A stretch of DNA of 17,809 bases from Planctomycetaceae bacterium (GCA_002685335.1 NYWY01000070.1:1-17809), one strand, 5' to 3'. Shown: positions 5,548 to 13,093, counted from the stretch's first letter. The notes: generated from the letters alone by a model not told the origin. Made by a program: numbers and translations.

Positions 5548-7776
5548 TCAGGTGGCCGAAACCGGCTGGGAAGCGGGCTCCAGTCCCCGGCTCTGCCCGG
5601 CGGGAGAGGCCTTCGGTAGCTGTACGAGTCCGACGGATTCCACGTCGAAACCATCCACCAGTTCGTTGTAGCCGAGAACCACCACCCCCGCAAGATGCGA
5701 ATGCAGGATCTGACGAAGTGGCGCTCGAACCGTCGGCGAGGTCACCACGATCATGGGCCGTCCGGCATCACCCAGCGGACGGGCCGCTTCCGCGACCGCC
5801 CGACTGATGTCGCCCGCGAGCCGGGGCGGAACCGACACCGTGGTGCCTGCCGCCCCACGGTCGACGTGCCCGTTGATTCGATCCTCCACTTCGGGATCCA
5901 TGGTGACCACGTACAACCGAGGTCGTCCGGTCTCGTCGAGTTCGGCGTGCAGGGTGCAGATCGAACGTCGAAGCGAATTGCGAACGTATTCAACCAGCAC
6001 ATCGGTGTCCCGCGTGTGCCCGATCCAGTCGCCGAGGGTCTCGATGATGGTCTCGAGATCGCGAATCGAGACCCCTTCCCGCAGCAGCGACTGGAGGACC
6101 TTCTGAAGCTCTCCGGGCTTGACCAGCGTCGGCACGATCTCTTCCACCAGTCGAGGAGCCTTCTGCTTCAACTGTTCGATGAGGTTTCCGACTTCCTCGC
6201 GGGTCAGCAGTTCGTCGGCATGACGCCGGACGACCTCCCCCAGATGGGTGCCCAGCACCGACGTGGGATCGACCACCGTGTAGTTCAAGGCCTCCGCTCG
6301 ATGTCGCAGCGCCGGATCGATCCAGATCGCCTCCAGCCCGAAGGCCGGTTCGGTTCGACGGATCCCGTCGATTTCGCCGGTCGCCAGACCGGAATCCATC
6401 GCCATCAACAGATCCGGCTGGACCTCGCCCTCATCCACCACCGCCCCTCGAATCTTGATCCGGTAGTGATCGGGCTGCATCTGCATGTTGTCCCGAATCC
6501 GCACCGGCGGCATCACCATGCCGAGTTCCACCGCGAGCTGCTGGCGGATCCCGGAGATCCGCTCCAGGAGATCACCGCCGTTCGCGCCGTCGACCAGCCG
6601 CACCAGCGAGTACCCCAGTTCGAGTTCCAGCACGTCGACTCCGATGAGTTCCTCCACCGGCTTGGGCTGGGTCCGTTCCGTCTCGGCTTCCTGCCGGGCC
6701 TCCGTCTCCCGTTTGCCCGCCTGGAACAAGGTGTTTCGACGCATGCTCCAACCGATTCCCGCGATGACGAGGCCGGCGCCCAACAACGGAACGGTGGGCA
6801 GCGGGGTGAGCGCGAGCAGACCGAGGAATCCGCTGATCAGAAACAGCGCCGTCGGCTGGGACGCGAGCTGGGCCGGAATCTCCATTCCGATGTTCTCGCC
6901 GCTTCCCGCACGCGAGACGATGAGCCCCGCGGCGATCGCCACGATGAAGGCGGGAATCTGGGAGACCAGACCGTCCCCGATCGAAAGCATTCCGAACACC
7001 TGCATCGCCTCGGCGGCGGTGTAGTCGTGCATCAGCATCGCGATCGCGAAGCCACCCAGGATGTTCACCGAGGTGATGATGATCCCGGCGATCGCATCAC
7101 CGCGCACGAACTTCGACGCACCATCCATCGCCCCGTAGAAATCGGCTTCCTGCGTCACTTCCTGACGTCGGGCCCGGGCCTGCTCCTCGCTGAGCAATCC
7201 GGCCGAGAGGTCGGCATCGATCGCCATCTGCTTGCCGGGCATCGCGTCGAGGGTGAACCTCGCCGCGACTTCGGACATGCGGGTGGCCCCCTTGGTGATC
7301 ACGAGGAACTGGACCACGATCAGGATGATGAAGATGATCCCACCGATCACCGGATTGCTTCCCGCGACGAAGTTCGCGAAGGCCTCGATCACCTCTCCCG
7401 CGGCGGTCGACGCCTCCCCCGGCCCCAGTTCACCCGCGGAGAGGATCAGTCGGGTGGAGGCGACGTTGAGCACCAGTCGGAAGAGCGTGGTCGCGAGCAG
7501 CAGCGCCGGGAAGACGCTGAATTCCAACGGCCGGTTCATGTAGATCGTGGTGAGCAGGACGATCGCGGCCAGCGCGATGTTCCCGCTGATCAGGATGTCC
7601 ATCGCGAACGGAGGCAGCGGCACCACCAACACCCCGATGAGGGCGAGAAACCCGACCGGCACGATCAGGTGACGGTGGGAGGCGATGCGGTGGAGGATGG
7701 CGGGCAGTTCGCCCTTGGCACTCATGTGGAGATCCGGTTGGTTCGGGTCGACGTCGGCTTCACGCCGCACGTCCAT
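5548..7776 (-). CDS. flhA: FlhA, flagellar type III export gate protein
   Basis: A 742-residue inner-membrane protein that forms the nonameric export gate ring and couples export to proton flow. Residues 1-30 are cytoplasmic and about 35-345 carry the multi-helix membrane domain. The FHIPEP family signature RMSEVAARFTLDAMPGKQM continues into AIDAD at about 166-189. The C-terminal domain (about 350-742) is the soluble docking platform for chaperone-substrate complexes. Length fits the family (about 690-710) with a slight excess. The chosen ATG (7776) lies inside the last codons of flhB, giving a 17-base overlap in a different frame; an internal ATG at 7725 (Met18, MSAKGEL) is a possible alternative, as neither has a strong ribosome binding site. 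It is fully intact. Confidence 0.97.
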   Translation of the reverse strand: MDVRREADVDPNQPDLHMSAKGELPAILHRIASHRHLIVPVGFLALIGVLVVPLPPFAMDILISGNIALAAIVLLTTIYMNRPLEFSVFPALLLATTLFRLVLNVASTRLILSAGELGPGEASTAAGEVIEAFANFVAGSNPVIGGIIFIILIVVQFLVITKGATRMSEVAARFTLDAMPGKQMAIDADLSAGLLSEEQARARRQEVTQEADFYGAMDGASKFVRGDAIAGIIITSVNILGGFAIAMLMHDYTAAEAMQVFGMLSIGDGLVSQIPAFIVAIAAGLIVSRAGSGENIGMEIPAQLASQPTALFLISGFLGLLALTPLPTVPLLGAGLVIAGIGWSMRRNTLFQAGKRETEARQEAETERTQPKPVEELIGVDVLELELGYSLVRLVDGANGGDLLERISGIRQQLAVELGMVMPPVRIRDNMQMQPDHYRIKIRGAVVDEGEVQPDLLMAMDSGLATGEIDGIRRTEPAFGLEAIWIDPALRHRAEALNYTVVDPTSVLGTHLGEVVRRHADELLTREEVGNLIEQLKQKAPRLVEEIVPTLVKPGELQKVLQSLLREGVSIRDLETIIETLGDWIGHTRDTDVLVEYVRNSLRRSICTLHAELDETGRPRLYVVTMDPEVEDRINGHVDRGAAGTTVSVPPRLAGDISRAVAEAARPLGDAGRPMIVVTSPTVRAPLRQILHSHLAGVVVLGYNELVDGFDVESVGLVQLPKASPAGQSRGLEPASQPVSAT

Positions 7777-8818
7777 TCATCCGGTAGACGTAAGCCAGCA
7801 CTTCCGCGACCGCGGCGTAGGCATCGGGGGGGATCGGATCCCCCACCCGGACGCTGCGGTGGAGCATGCGGGCGAGAGGTTTCCGCTCGACGATCGGGAC
7901 CGAGTGCTGGGCGGCGATCCGCCGGATTCGAAGGGCGAGATGATCGACGCCGATCGCCACCACCTCCGGAGCCCGCATGGTCCCCTCTTCGTAACGGATC
8001 GCGATCGAGATGTGCTCGGGATTGGTCACCACCACGTCGGCGGTTGGAACCGACTGGGCGATCCGCTGCATCGACATCTGTCGGGCGAGCTGCATCCGCT
8101 TGGCCTTGACCTTGGGATCGCCCTCCATCTGCTTGTGTTCCTGCCGGACTTCGTCCTTGGTCATCTTGTGATCCCGACGATGCTTCCACTTCTGGAAGAT
8201 GTAGTCGAAGATCGCGAGGATCAGGAGCGCCAGCACGATCACCGCCGCGAGTTCGAGCATCAGACGGCCGATGACCGCGAAACCCGCAAGCACTCCGTAC
8301 TCCGGCAGCACCACCAGGACATCGTGCATCCGCCAGGAGATGACGCCCGCGACCCCGAGCGCGATCGTGGTCTTTCCAAGATCCATCCCCCCCTTGACCA
8401 GGGTCTGGATGCCGATGATCCGCTTGAATCCGCTGATCGGGTTGAGCTTCTCGAGGGAGGGTTCGATCGGCTTCGACGCGACCAGGAAGCCGACCTGCCA
8501 GAGGTGCGAAAGATAGGCCGCGACCCAGGCCGCGACCACCAGCGGGCCGAGCACTCGAAGACCGACCAGGGCCGACGCGGAGATCACCGACGCGGTTCCG
8601 GAAGTCATCGGCGTGGATGCATCCTCGATCCCGAACCTGACCAGGCGACCGAGCTGCCAGAGCGAGGATTCGGCGAAGAACCAGAGGATCAGCGTCACGC
8701 TGGCCAGCTGGAGCGCGGAGGCGAGATCCGTGCTCCGCGCGATCTTCCCTTCCTCCCGCGCCTTCTGAAGCTTGCGGGGGGTGGCTTCCTCGGTCTTTTC
8801 GCCCAGGTCTTCGGCCAT
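7760..8818 (-). CDS. flhB: FlhB, flagellar export substrate-specificity switch, with NPEH instead of NPTH
   Basis: A 352-residue inner-membrane protein that works with FliP/Q/R and controls the switch from rod/hook to filament substrates. The N-terminus (MAEDLGEKTEEATPRKLQKAREEG) is typical and favours the ATG at 8818, one base after the fliR stop; a GTG at 8827 three codons earlier is possible. Four hydrophobic segments occupy about 35-50, 82-105, 145-165 and 178-208. The cytoplasmic linker (KMTKDEVRQEHKQMEGDP, KAKRMQLARQMS) and the C-terminal domain follow. The autocleavage site, usually Asn-Pro-Thr-His, reads Asn-Pro-Glu-His at residues 266-269 (bases 8012-8023). The Asn and Pro essential for peptide-bond cyclisation and the His are kept; only Thr is replaced. 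Confidence 0.96.
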   Translation of the reverse strand: MAEDLGEKTEEATPRKLQKAREEGKIARSTDLASALQLASVTLILWFFAESSLWQLGRLVRFGIEDASTPMTSGTASVISASALVGLRVLGPLVVAAWVAAYLSHLWQVGFLVASKPIEPSLEKLNPISGFKRIIGIQTLVKGGMDLGKTTIALGVAGVISWRMHDVLVVLPEYGVLAGFAVIGRLMLELAAVIVLALLILAIFDYIFQKWKHRRDHKMTKDEVRQEHKQMEGDPKVKAKRMQLARQMSMQRIAQSVPTADVVVTNPEHISIAIRYEEGTMRAPEVVAIGVDHLALRIRRIAAQHSVPIVERKPLARMLHRSVRVGDPIPPDAYAAVAEVLAYVYRMNGRAA

Positions 8819-8819
8819 C

Positions 8820-9632
8820 TCAGGCACCCCCCCCGGCGATCCGGTCCGGGGTCGTCGCCCAGGCGTGGATGATGTCCAGGACCTCGATGATGAAGTTCTC
8901 GTTGACCACCGCGATCACTTCGATCGACGCGATCACCACCACGAATCCGACCATGATCCGAACCGGGAAGCCGAGACTCAACACATTGAGCTGAGGCACC
9001 GTCTTGGAGACGAATCCCATCGCGACGGTCTCCAGGAACACCACTCCGAGTAACGGAACCGCGACCCGGAGCCCGAGTTCGGTCGCCGCGAGCATGACGC
9101 CGATCACCAGTTCGAGACCCCCGCCCTCCCCCACGAAGACTCCGGCATCGACGTATTCGAAACTCCGGAGAACCGAGAGGAAGATCGCGTCGAGTCCGCC
9201 CATGACCAGGAACATCCCGATCGCGAGGAAGATCATCAACTGTTCGAGCACGTCGCTCTCGGTGCCCGCCGCGGGGTTGTAGAAACGCGCGAAGCCGAGT
9301 CCCATCTGCTGGCCCATGATCATGCCACCGGTCTGCATGGCGAAGATCGGAAGTGACGCGAGGAACCCGATCAGGCCGCCGATCGCGATCTCCGCGGCCC
9401 CCATCGGCACCATCGCCCAGGGGTCGAGGATCGACACCGCGGGAAAGACGACCCCCCCGGCATCGAGCACGACCCACGCCCCGATTCCGGTGACCATCAC
9501 CAGCAGGCCCTTCACCCGTCCCGGAATCGTGGTCATCGAAAGCAGCGGCGCGTAGAGGAAGAGACCTCCAAGGCGCATCACGACGAGCATCGCCGGACCC
9601 ATGCTGCGTTCGATGATCGCGATCGCTTCCAT
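8820..9632 (-). CDS. fliR: FliR, flagellar export gate subunit
   Basis: A 270-residue, very hydrophobic inner-membrane protein that completes the FliP5-FliQ4-FliR1 export channel. The ATG at 9632 has GAGGAG about 12 bases upstream, and that site overlaps the fliQ stop codon, indicating coupled translation. Family features visible are an N-terminal helix followed by MRLGGLFLYAPLLSMTTIPGRVKG, the segment QTGGMIMGQQMGLGFARFYNPAAGTESDVLEQ, and the C-terminal motif FPVRIMVGFVVV. Size is normal (about 260). The frame stays open well upstream of this start, but the upstream part falls in fliQ and fliP and has no membrane character, so it was excluded. Confidence 0.95.
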   Translation of the reverse strand: MEAIAIIERSMGPAMLVVMRLGGLFLYAPLLSMTTIPGRVKGLLVMVTGIGAWVVLDAGGVVFPAVSILDPWAMVPMGAAEIAIGGLIGFLASLPIFAMQTGGMIMGQQMGLGFARFYNPAAGTESDVLEQLMIFLAIGMFLVMGGLDAIFLSVLRSFEYVDAGVFVGEGGGLELVIGVMLAATELGLRVAVPLLGVVFLETVAMGFVSKTVPQLNVLSLGFPVRIMVGFVVVIASIEVIAVVNENFIIEVLDIIHAWATTPDRIAGGGA

Positions 9633-9646
9633 CGGGGACGAACTCC

Positions 9647-9895
9647 TCAACCTGCGAACATCAACACGGCGAAGTCGATCAGTTGGGTGGAGATCCAACC
9701 AAGGAGCCCGACCGCGACCAGAATCATCGCGGCGATCTTGGGCACGAAGGACAAGGTCTGTTCCTGCACCTGGGTCACCGCCTGCGCGATGGAGACCACG
9801 AGGCCGACCACGATGCCGGCGATCAGGATCGGGGCCGAGACCCACAACGCGATCAGCAGGCTCTGTCGAACGAGATCGAGTCCTTCGGACTCCAT
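9647..9895 (-). CDS. fliQ: FliQ, flagellar export gate subunit
   Basis: An 82-residue protein with two transmembrane helices (about 13-37 and 53-75) joined by the conserved loop AVTQVQEQTLSFVPKI, which is diagnostic of FliQ/SpaQ. It forms the periphery of the export gate with FliP and FliR. The ATG at 9895 is preceded by AAGGGAG. It lies 30 bases after fliP and 14 bases before fliR in one operon. Slightly shorter than the common 89 residues, with nothing essential missing. Confidence 0.96.
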   Translation of the reverse strand: MESEGLDLVRQSLLIALWVSAPILIAGIVVGLVVSIAQAVTQVQEQTLSFVPKIAAMILVAVGLLGWISTQLIDFAVLMFAG

Positions 9896-9925
9896 GCGGA
9901 ACTCCCTTGCCGATGACGGATCGGA

Positions 9926-10732
9926 TCAGCCGACCGCGGCGGACTGGACCCCGCCCATGAGATTGCTCGCCACCAGCAGCCAACCGTCGGCCACCACGAA
10001 GAGCAGGAGTTTGAAAGGCAGTGACACGAACACCGGAGGCAGCATCATCATTCCCATCGAGATGAGAAGGCTCGAGACCACCATGTCGATCACCAGGAAC
10101 GGCAGATAGATGCGAAAAGCGATGAGGAAGGCGGTCTTGAGTTCGCTCAGCACGAACGCCGGGACCAACTGATGAAGCTTGACGTCGTCGAGCACCAGTT
10201 CGCCGTCGAGATCGGGATCCCAACCGGAGAACTCGGCCATCATCACCAGCGAAGCCTCGTTGCCGTCGACCAGGATCTGGTTGATCATGTACTGCCGAAG
10301 AGGCTTCTTCATCCCGTCCCACGCGGCCATCGAATCACGTTCCGCGACTGGAGTGTCCAGATACGGCTGCAGTCCGTCGTCCCACATCGCCTCGAGGGTC
10401 GGGGCCATCGCCACGAACGTCAGAAAGAGACTGAGCCCGACGATCACCTGGCTCGGCGGCATGCCCTGGGTGCCGATCGCCTGCCGCAGCAGTCCGAGCA
10501 CCACCACGAAGCGGGTGAAGGACGTGCAGAGGATCAGGATCGAGGGCGCGACGGTCAGCAGCGTCAGCAGCAGGATGATGGTGATCGGCGCCGATGTCCC
10601 GGCGACGCCGCCCGGCAACGCGGTCGCCGCCGATTCGACGAACGCGACCGGATTGGTCATCGCGGCGGCATCGGATCCGGCGGTCGCCCCTCCGGCGGTC
10701 ACCTGTGCGAGATGGAACATCGGAATCGGCAT
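9926..10732 (-). CDS. fliP: FliP, flagellar export gate subunit
   Basis: A 268-residue inner-membrane protein, the main pore-forming subunit of the export gate. The ATG at 10732 shares one base with the fliO stop (TGATG); a second ATG at 10720 is possible. The conserved blocks TSFTRFVVVLGLLRQAIG and PSQVIVGLSLFLTFVAMAPT (about 70-111) and PAFVLSELKTAFLIAFRIYLPF (about 191-212) are present, as is the Met-rich gate MGMMMLPPVF (226-235). A periplasmic insert of about 75 residues separates the two membrane halves as expected. The first 45 residues are Ala/Gly/Thr-rich and not strongly hydrophobic, so the cleavable signal peptide of enterobacterial FliP is not obvious here. Confidence 0.96.
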   Translation of the reverse strand: MPIPMFHLAQVTAGGATAGSDAAAMTNPVAFVESAATALPGGVAGTSAPITIILLLTLLTVAPSILILCTSFTRFVVVLGLLRQAIGTQGMPPSQVIVGLSLFLTFVAMAPTLEAMWDDGLQPYLDTPVAERDSMAAWDGMKKPLRQYMINQILVDGNEASLVMMAEFSGWDPDLDGELVLDDVKLHQLVPAFVLSELKTAFLIAFRIYLPFLVIDMVVSSLLISMGMMMLPPVFVSLPFKLLLFVVADGWLLVASNLMGGVQSAAVG

Positions 10733-11613
10733 CAGGCGCTTCGAGCTCCACTCCGGGGACGCCGACGGGTGAGGTCGACGGTCTCCATCGTCTCGTCGAC
10801 CGGCACGCCTCCCGGTCCGCCGAATCCTTCGGGACGTCCCTGGCGGTCGTAGCGGCCGAGATTTCGAACCAGATCGGCATGGAACGCATCCCCGCCGGAT
10901 CGTTCCGCGGCCCCCAGCCGAGTGCGAAGTTCGGCGATTTCGGCGGCCTCGCTGAACTCCGACACCGTGGTCACCGCACCACCACGCCCGCCATGCTGGT
11001 GGACGAGGATGATCTTCGGGCCGCATTCGATCAGGACCAGCGACGCCGCTCTCCCGAAGGGATACCGAGCGAGCACCGTCAACACGCCAGCGGGTCGTGG
11101 GCTGCCGGGGAGCACCCCGCGCCCCGCGAAACGCCGGGCAAGCAAAGCCGCACCGCACAGCACCGCCAGCAATCCGACCACCCGGGCTTCCGGCCCGCTC
11201 CACCACGCCTCACCGCCGGCCGCGGAGTTGCGTTCCCCCCCGGAATCACCGGTGGCCCCGGATTCGGACGCGCCTTCACGCAGACGAAGCCGGTCATCCA
11301 GAGTGAGCGGCCGGGGGACGGGCCCGGGCGCCACCGGGCTGGAATCAGCCGCGGTTTCCGGATCCACCGGATCCGAGGACGCCGTGACCGGCGCCGTCTC
11401 GACTTCGGACTCGCTCCGACGCGACGCGGATTCGACCCTCGCCGCGAGGCGATCGGCCGCTTCCAGCAGCGCCGAGCGGGCTGGCTCCTCGTCGAGGGAC
11501 ACCCCCCCCACGCCGCTGCTTGGCGAAAGGGAATCGTCACCGGACACGCCGGCGTGGGAGAAGAGGAACGACGCGACGAGCGCGACGCAGAACGTCTTGT
11601 ATTGCTGATCCAT
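10732..11613 (-). CDS. fliO: FliO, flagellar export gate assembly protein, long form
   Basis: A 293-residue protein placed as FliO by its position directly before fliP and by its C-terminal half: one membrane segment (about 143-161), then the small FliO domain (VLTVLARYPFGRAASLVLIECGPKIILVHQ, about 177-206, to about 235). FliO helps FliP assemble. The start is the ATG at 11613 with AGGGAAGG upstream. An N-terminal hydrophobic stretch (about 7-24) resembles a signal peptide, followed by about 115 residues rich in Ser, Pro, Glu and Asp that would be periplasmic. Most FliO proteins are 100-150 residues without such a region, although a longer form with signal peptide and extended periplasmic part is known in some phyla. 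The last ~50 residues are low-complexity and basic. Confidence 0.85.
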   Translation of the reverse strand: MDQQYKTFCVALVASFLFSHAGVSGDDSLSPSSGVGGVSLDEEPARSALLEAADRLAARVESASRRSESEVETAPVTASSDPVDPETAADSSPVAPGPVPRPLTLDDRLRLREGASESGATGDSGGERNSAAGGEAWWSGPEARVVGLLAVLCGAALLARRFAGRGVLPGSPRPAGVLTVLARYPFGRAASLVLIECGPKIILVHQHGGRGGAVTTVSEFSEAAEIAELRTRLGAAERSGGDAFHADLVRNLGRYDRQGRPEGFGGPGGVPVDETMETVDLTRRRPRSGARSA

Positions 11614-11649
11614 GGTCGCCTTCCCTGGCTTCCGATCGATCCTGGAAAC

Positions 11650-11670
11650 ACGGCCGGATCCTCCGGCCGT
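11650..11670 (-). other. Intercistronic hairpin between fliN and fliO
   Basis: Perfect 9-base inverted repeat (ACGGCCGGA at 11650-11658, TCCGGCCGT at 11662-11670) with a 3-base loop, in the 71-base gap between fliN and fliO. On the minus strand it is followed by GTTTCC, so it could be a weak or partial terminator. Confidence 0.5.
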
Positions 11671-11684
11671 CACGCGATCCCCGC

Positions 11685-12173
11685 TCAGCCGGTGCCGGCC
11701 TCGGGCAGACGTCCCACGATCTCACTGACCCGGACGCAGAAATTTTCATTGAGGACCAGCACTTCGCCTCGAGCGACGTGCCGACCGTTCACGTAGATGT
11801 CGACGGGATCGCCGGCAGCCTTGTCCAGCTCCACCACGGACTCGGGGGAGAGACGAAGAACGTCATCCACGAGCATTCGGGTCCGGCCCAACTCGATTCG
11901 GACGTCCAGATCGACGTCACCGAGCATGCCGATACCGGTGGGATCTCCCGGTCCGGCACTGGACCCGAAGTCGGGAAGCTCGACGGCCCGGGCTTCGGCC
12001 ACGGCCTCCGCTTCCCCGGCAAGACGGTCCACCTGGACCGTCGCATCCCGGATCGCATCCGTGGTCGGGTCGGAATTCGGGGACGAGGAATCACCCTTCG
12101 AGGTCCCGTCAGGGGCCACGGAGGGCGTGGGGTTCTGATTCTGAGGGACCGAGGAAGGCTCGGAATCGGTCAT
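11685..12173 (-). CDS. fliN: FliN, flagellar switch/C-ring protein
   Basis: A 162-residue protein with a C-terminal SpoA domain (about 82-155): [21 protein letters not shown], then [23 protein letters not shown] and the closing [16 protein letters not shown], all standard FliN motifs. FliN builds the lower C-ring, with the export ATPase complex docking on it. The first ~80 residues are a Ser/Pro/Asp-rich acidic region, as in the long FliN form found outside enterobacteria. The ATG at 12173 lies after a 168-base gap containing two hairpins that separates it from fliL. No fliM is found next to it, although fliM-fliN adjacency is common. Confidence 0.95.
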   Translation of the reverse strand: MTDSEPSSVPQNQNPTPSVAPDGTSKGDSSSPNSDPTTDAIRDATVQVDRLAGEAEAVAEARAVELPDFGSSAGPGDPTGIGMLGDVDLDVRIELGRTRMLVDDVLRLSPESVVELDKAAGDPVDIYVNGRHVARGEVLVLNENFCVRVSEIVGRLPEAGTG

Positions 12174-12252
12174 GGGTTCGGCTCCGCCGGGATTCGCCGC
12201 CCCCTGATCGAGGAGGCGACATCGTGAACGCCAGCGTCCTGCCGGCGCGGTA

Positions 12253-12276
12253 CCAAGGGGTCATCGGACCCCTTGG
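12253..12276 (-). other. Second intercistronic hairpin between fliL and fliN
   Basis: Perfect 10-base inverted repeat (CCAAGGGGTC at 12253-12262, GACCCCTTGG at 12267-12276) with a 4-base loop. It lies about 65 bases past the fliL stop in the transcribed direction and about 80 bases before the fliN start. No U-tract follows. Confidence 0.6.
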
Positions 12277-12298
12277 CATCGGACCTGCAGAGAATGCC

Positions 12299-12326
12299 GA
12301 TCAACGCGTTCTCATTCGCGTTGATC
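12299..12326 (-). terminator. Hairpin after fliL, possible partial terminator
   Basis: Perfect 10-base inverted repeat (GATCAACGCG at 12299-12308, CGCGTTGATC at 12317-12326) with an 8-base loop, starting 15 bases past the fliL stop. On the minus strand it is followed by GGCATTCTCT, only weakly U-rich. With the hairpin at 12253-12276 it forms a double structure that could attenuate transcription from fliL into the export genes. Confidence 0.5.
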
Positions 12327-12341
12327 CTGCGCTTTCTCGTT

Positions 12342-12977
12342 TCAGCGATGAACGCGTCGACCAATGCCCATCACCACGATCACATCGTGGACGATCGCCC
12401 GTTCGGAGTCGATGCCGCCGAATCCGGCTGATTCGGCGCCTGATCCATGGGCGTTGTCAGATGCGGAATCATGCCCGGCGGATGGCATCACCGAGGGTCG
12501 TCGATCGAAGAGATTCTCCTGATCGAAGGACCGCTGGATTCTGGCCTCCATGGCGGCGAGATTCGGGGACTCCAATTCACGACGAGCCGCAAGCTTCCAT
12601 ATTTCAGAGAGTTGCGCGTGAATCGTTCCCGCCGACCGAGAGGCCTCGGCCTCGATCCAGAGTCGATCTCGAGCGTCCACCTTCAAGAAGATCCGAGTTG
12701 GATATCGGAGCGCAATGCCGGTCACTTCGTTGCCGAGAGAGCCGTCGAAGATCACGACCTCTTCCAGGGTGACCTCCGGGACGGGTGCGTCCATCGCATG
12801 CGACATCCCCACCGCCTCGGTCTGAGCCGGGCTGGAGAACATCATGTAGCCGCCGCCGATGGCAGCCGCTTCGACCACGAGCAGTACGACGGTCAGCAAT
12901 CCGACCCGGGCGCGACTTTTGCGCGAGCCCTCGCCACCCTCGTTGCTCTTCATCTTGTCCGAATCATCAACAGCCAT
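12342..12977 (-). CDS. fliL: FliL-like flagellar basal body-associated protein
   Basis: A 211-residue bitopic protein: a charged cytoplasmic N-terminus (1-23), one transmembrane helix (about 25-46), then a periplasmic domain (FDGSLGNEVTGIALRYPTRIFLKVD, about 77-101, followed by a helical segment with KLAARRELESPNLAAMEARIQ). FliL proteins surround the stator and stabilise torque. Placement as FliL rests on topology, size and position at the head of a cluster running fliL-fliN-fliO-fliP; sequence similarity is weak to the eye. A low-complexity His/Ser/Gly stretch (about 160-192) precedes the last 20 residues, which are unlike typical FliL ends. The ATG at 12977 has GGAGGGAG about 10 bases upstream. 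It could instead be an unrelated flagellar membrane protein. Confidence 0.6.
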   Translation of the reverse strand: MAVDDSDKMKSNEGGEGSRKSRARVGLLTVVLLVVEAAAIGGGYMMFSSPAQTEAVGMSHAMDAPVPEVTLEEVVIFDGSLGNEVTGIALRYPTRIFLKVDARDRLWIEAEASRSAGTIHAQLSEIWKLAARRELESPNLAAMEARIQRSFDQENLFDRRPSVMPSAGHDSASDNAHGSGAESAGFGGIDSERAIVHDVIVVMGIGRRVHR

Positions 12978-13017
12978 CGGAATCACTCCCTCCGAATTCT
13001 TTGCGTCCCCTCGAGCG

Positions 13018-13039
13018 GCCGACCCGTTCGGGGGTCGGC
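13018..13039 (-). other. Intergenic hairpin between the lipid kinase-like gene and fliL
   Basis: Perfect 8-base inverted repeat (GCCGACCC at 13018-13025, GGGTCGGC at 13032-13039) with a 6-base loop, in the 199-base gap 12978-13176. No U-tract follows. It lies between the possible promoter at 13064-13093 and the fliL start, so it would be in the 5' leader if that promoter is used. Confidence 0.45.
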
Positions 13040-13063
13040 ATCGAAGAAGTGGTGAACGAAGTG

Positions 13064-13093
13064 AACATCGGCTTGGAAGACTCCATCCGTCAA
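13064..13093 (-). promoter_or_regulatory. Possible promoter at the head of the flagellar cluster
   Basis: The minus strand reads TTGACG (13088-13093, 5 of 6 to the sigma-70 -35), 18 bases, then GATGTT (13064-13069, 3 of 6). The same place contains GCCGATGT (13065-13072), which matches the first six of eight bases of the sigma-28 -10 element GCCGATAA, but without a recognisable sigma-28 -35 element. Either reading would drive fliL and downstream genes. Evidence is weak. Confidence 0.28.

Noticed and set aside
5695..8109. Very long plus-strand open frame (804 codons) opposite flhA and flhB
   Set aside because: It is antisense to two unmistakable flagellar genes. The translation is rich in Arg, Asp, His and Gly with no domains, as expected of a GC-rich antisense shadow.
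9633..10322. Extended N-terminus of FliR in an open frame
   Set aside because: The extension covers fliQ and part of fliP and has no membrane character. The ATG at 9632 has a good ribosome binding site and gives the normal family length.
12170..12364. 64-codon minus-strand frame between fliL and fliN, ending with an ATGA overlap to fliN
   Set aside because: The overlap is tempting, but the frame runs through two perfect hairpins, overlaps the fliL end, has no ribosome binding site and shows no coding character. Kept as non-coding.
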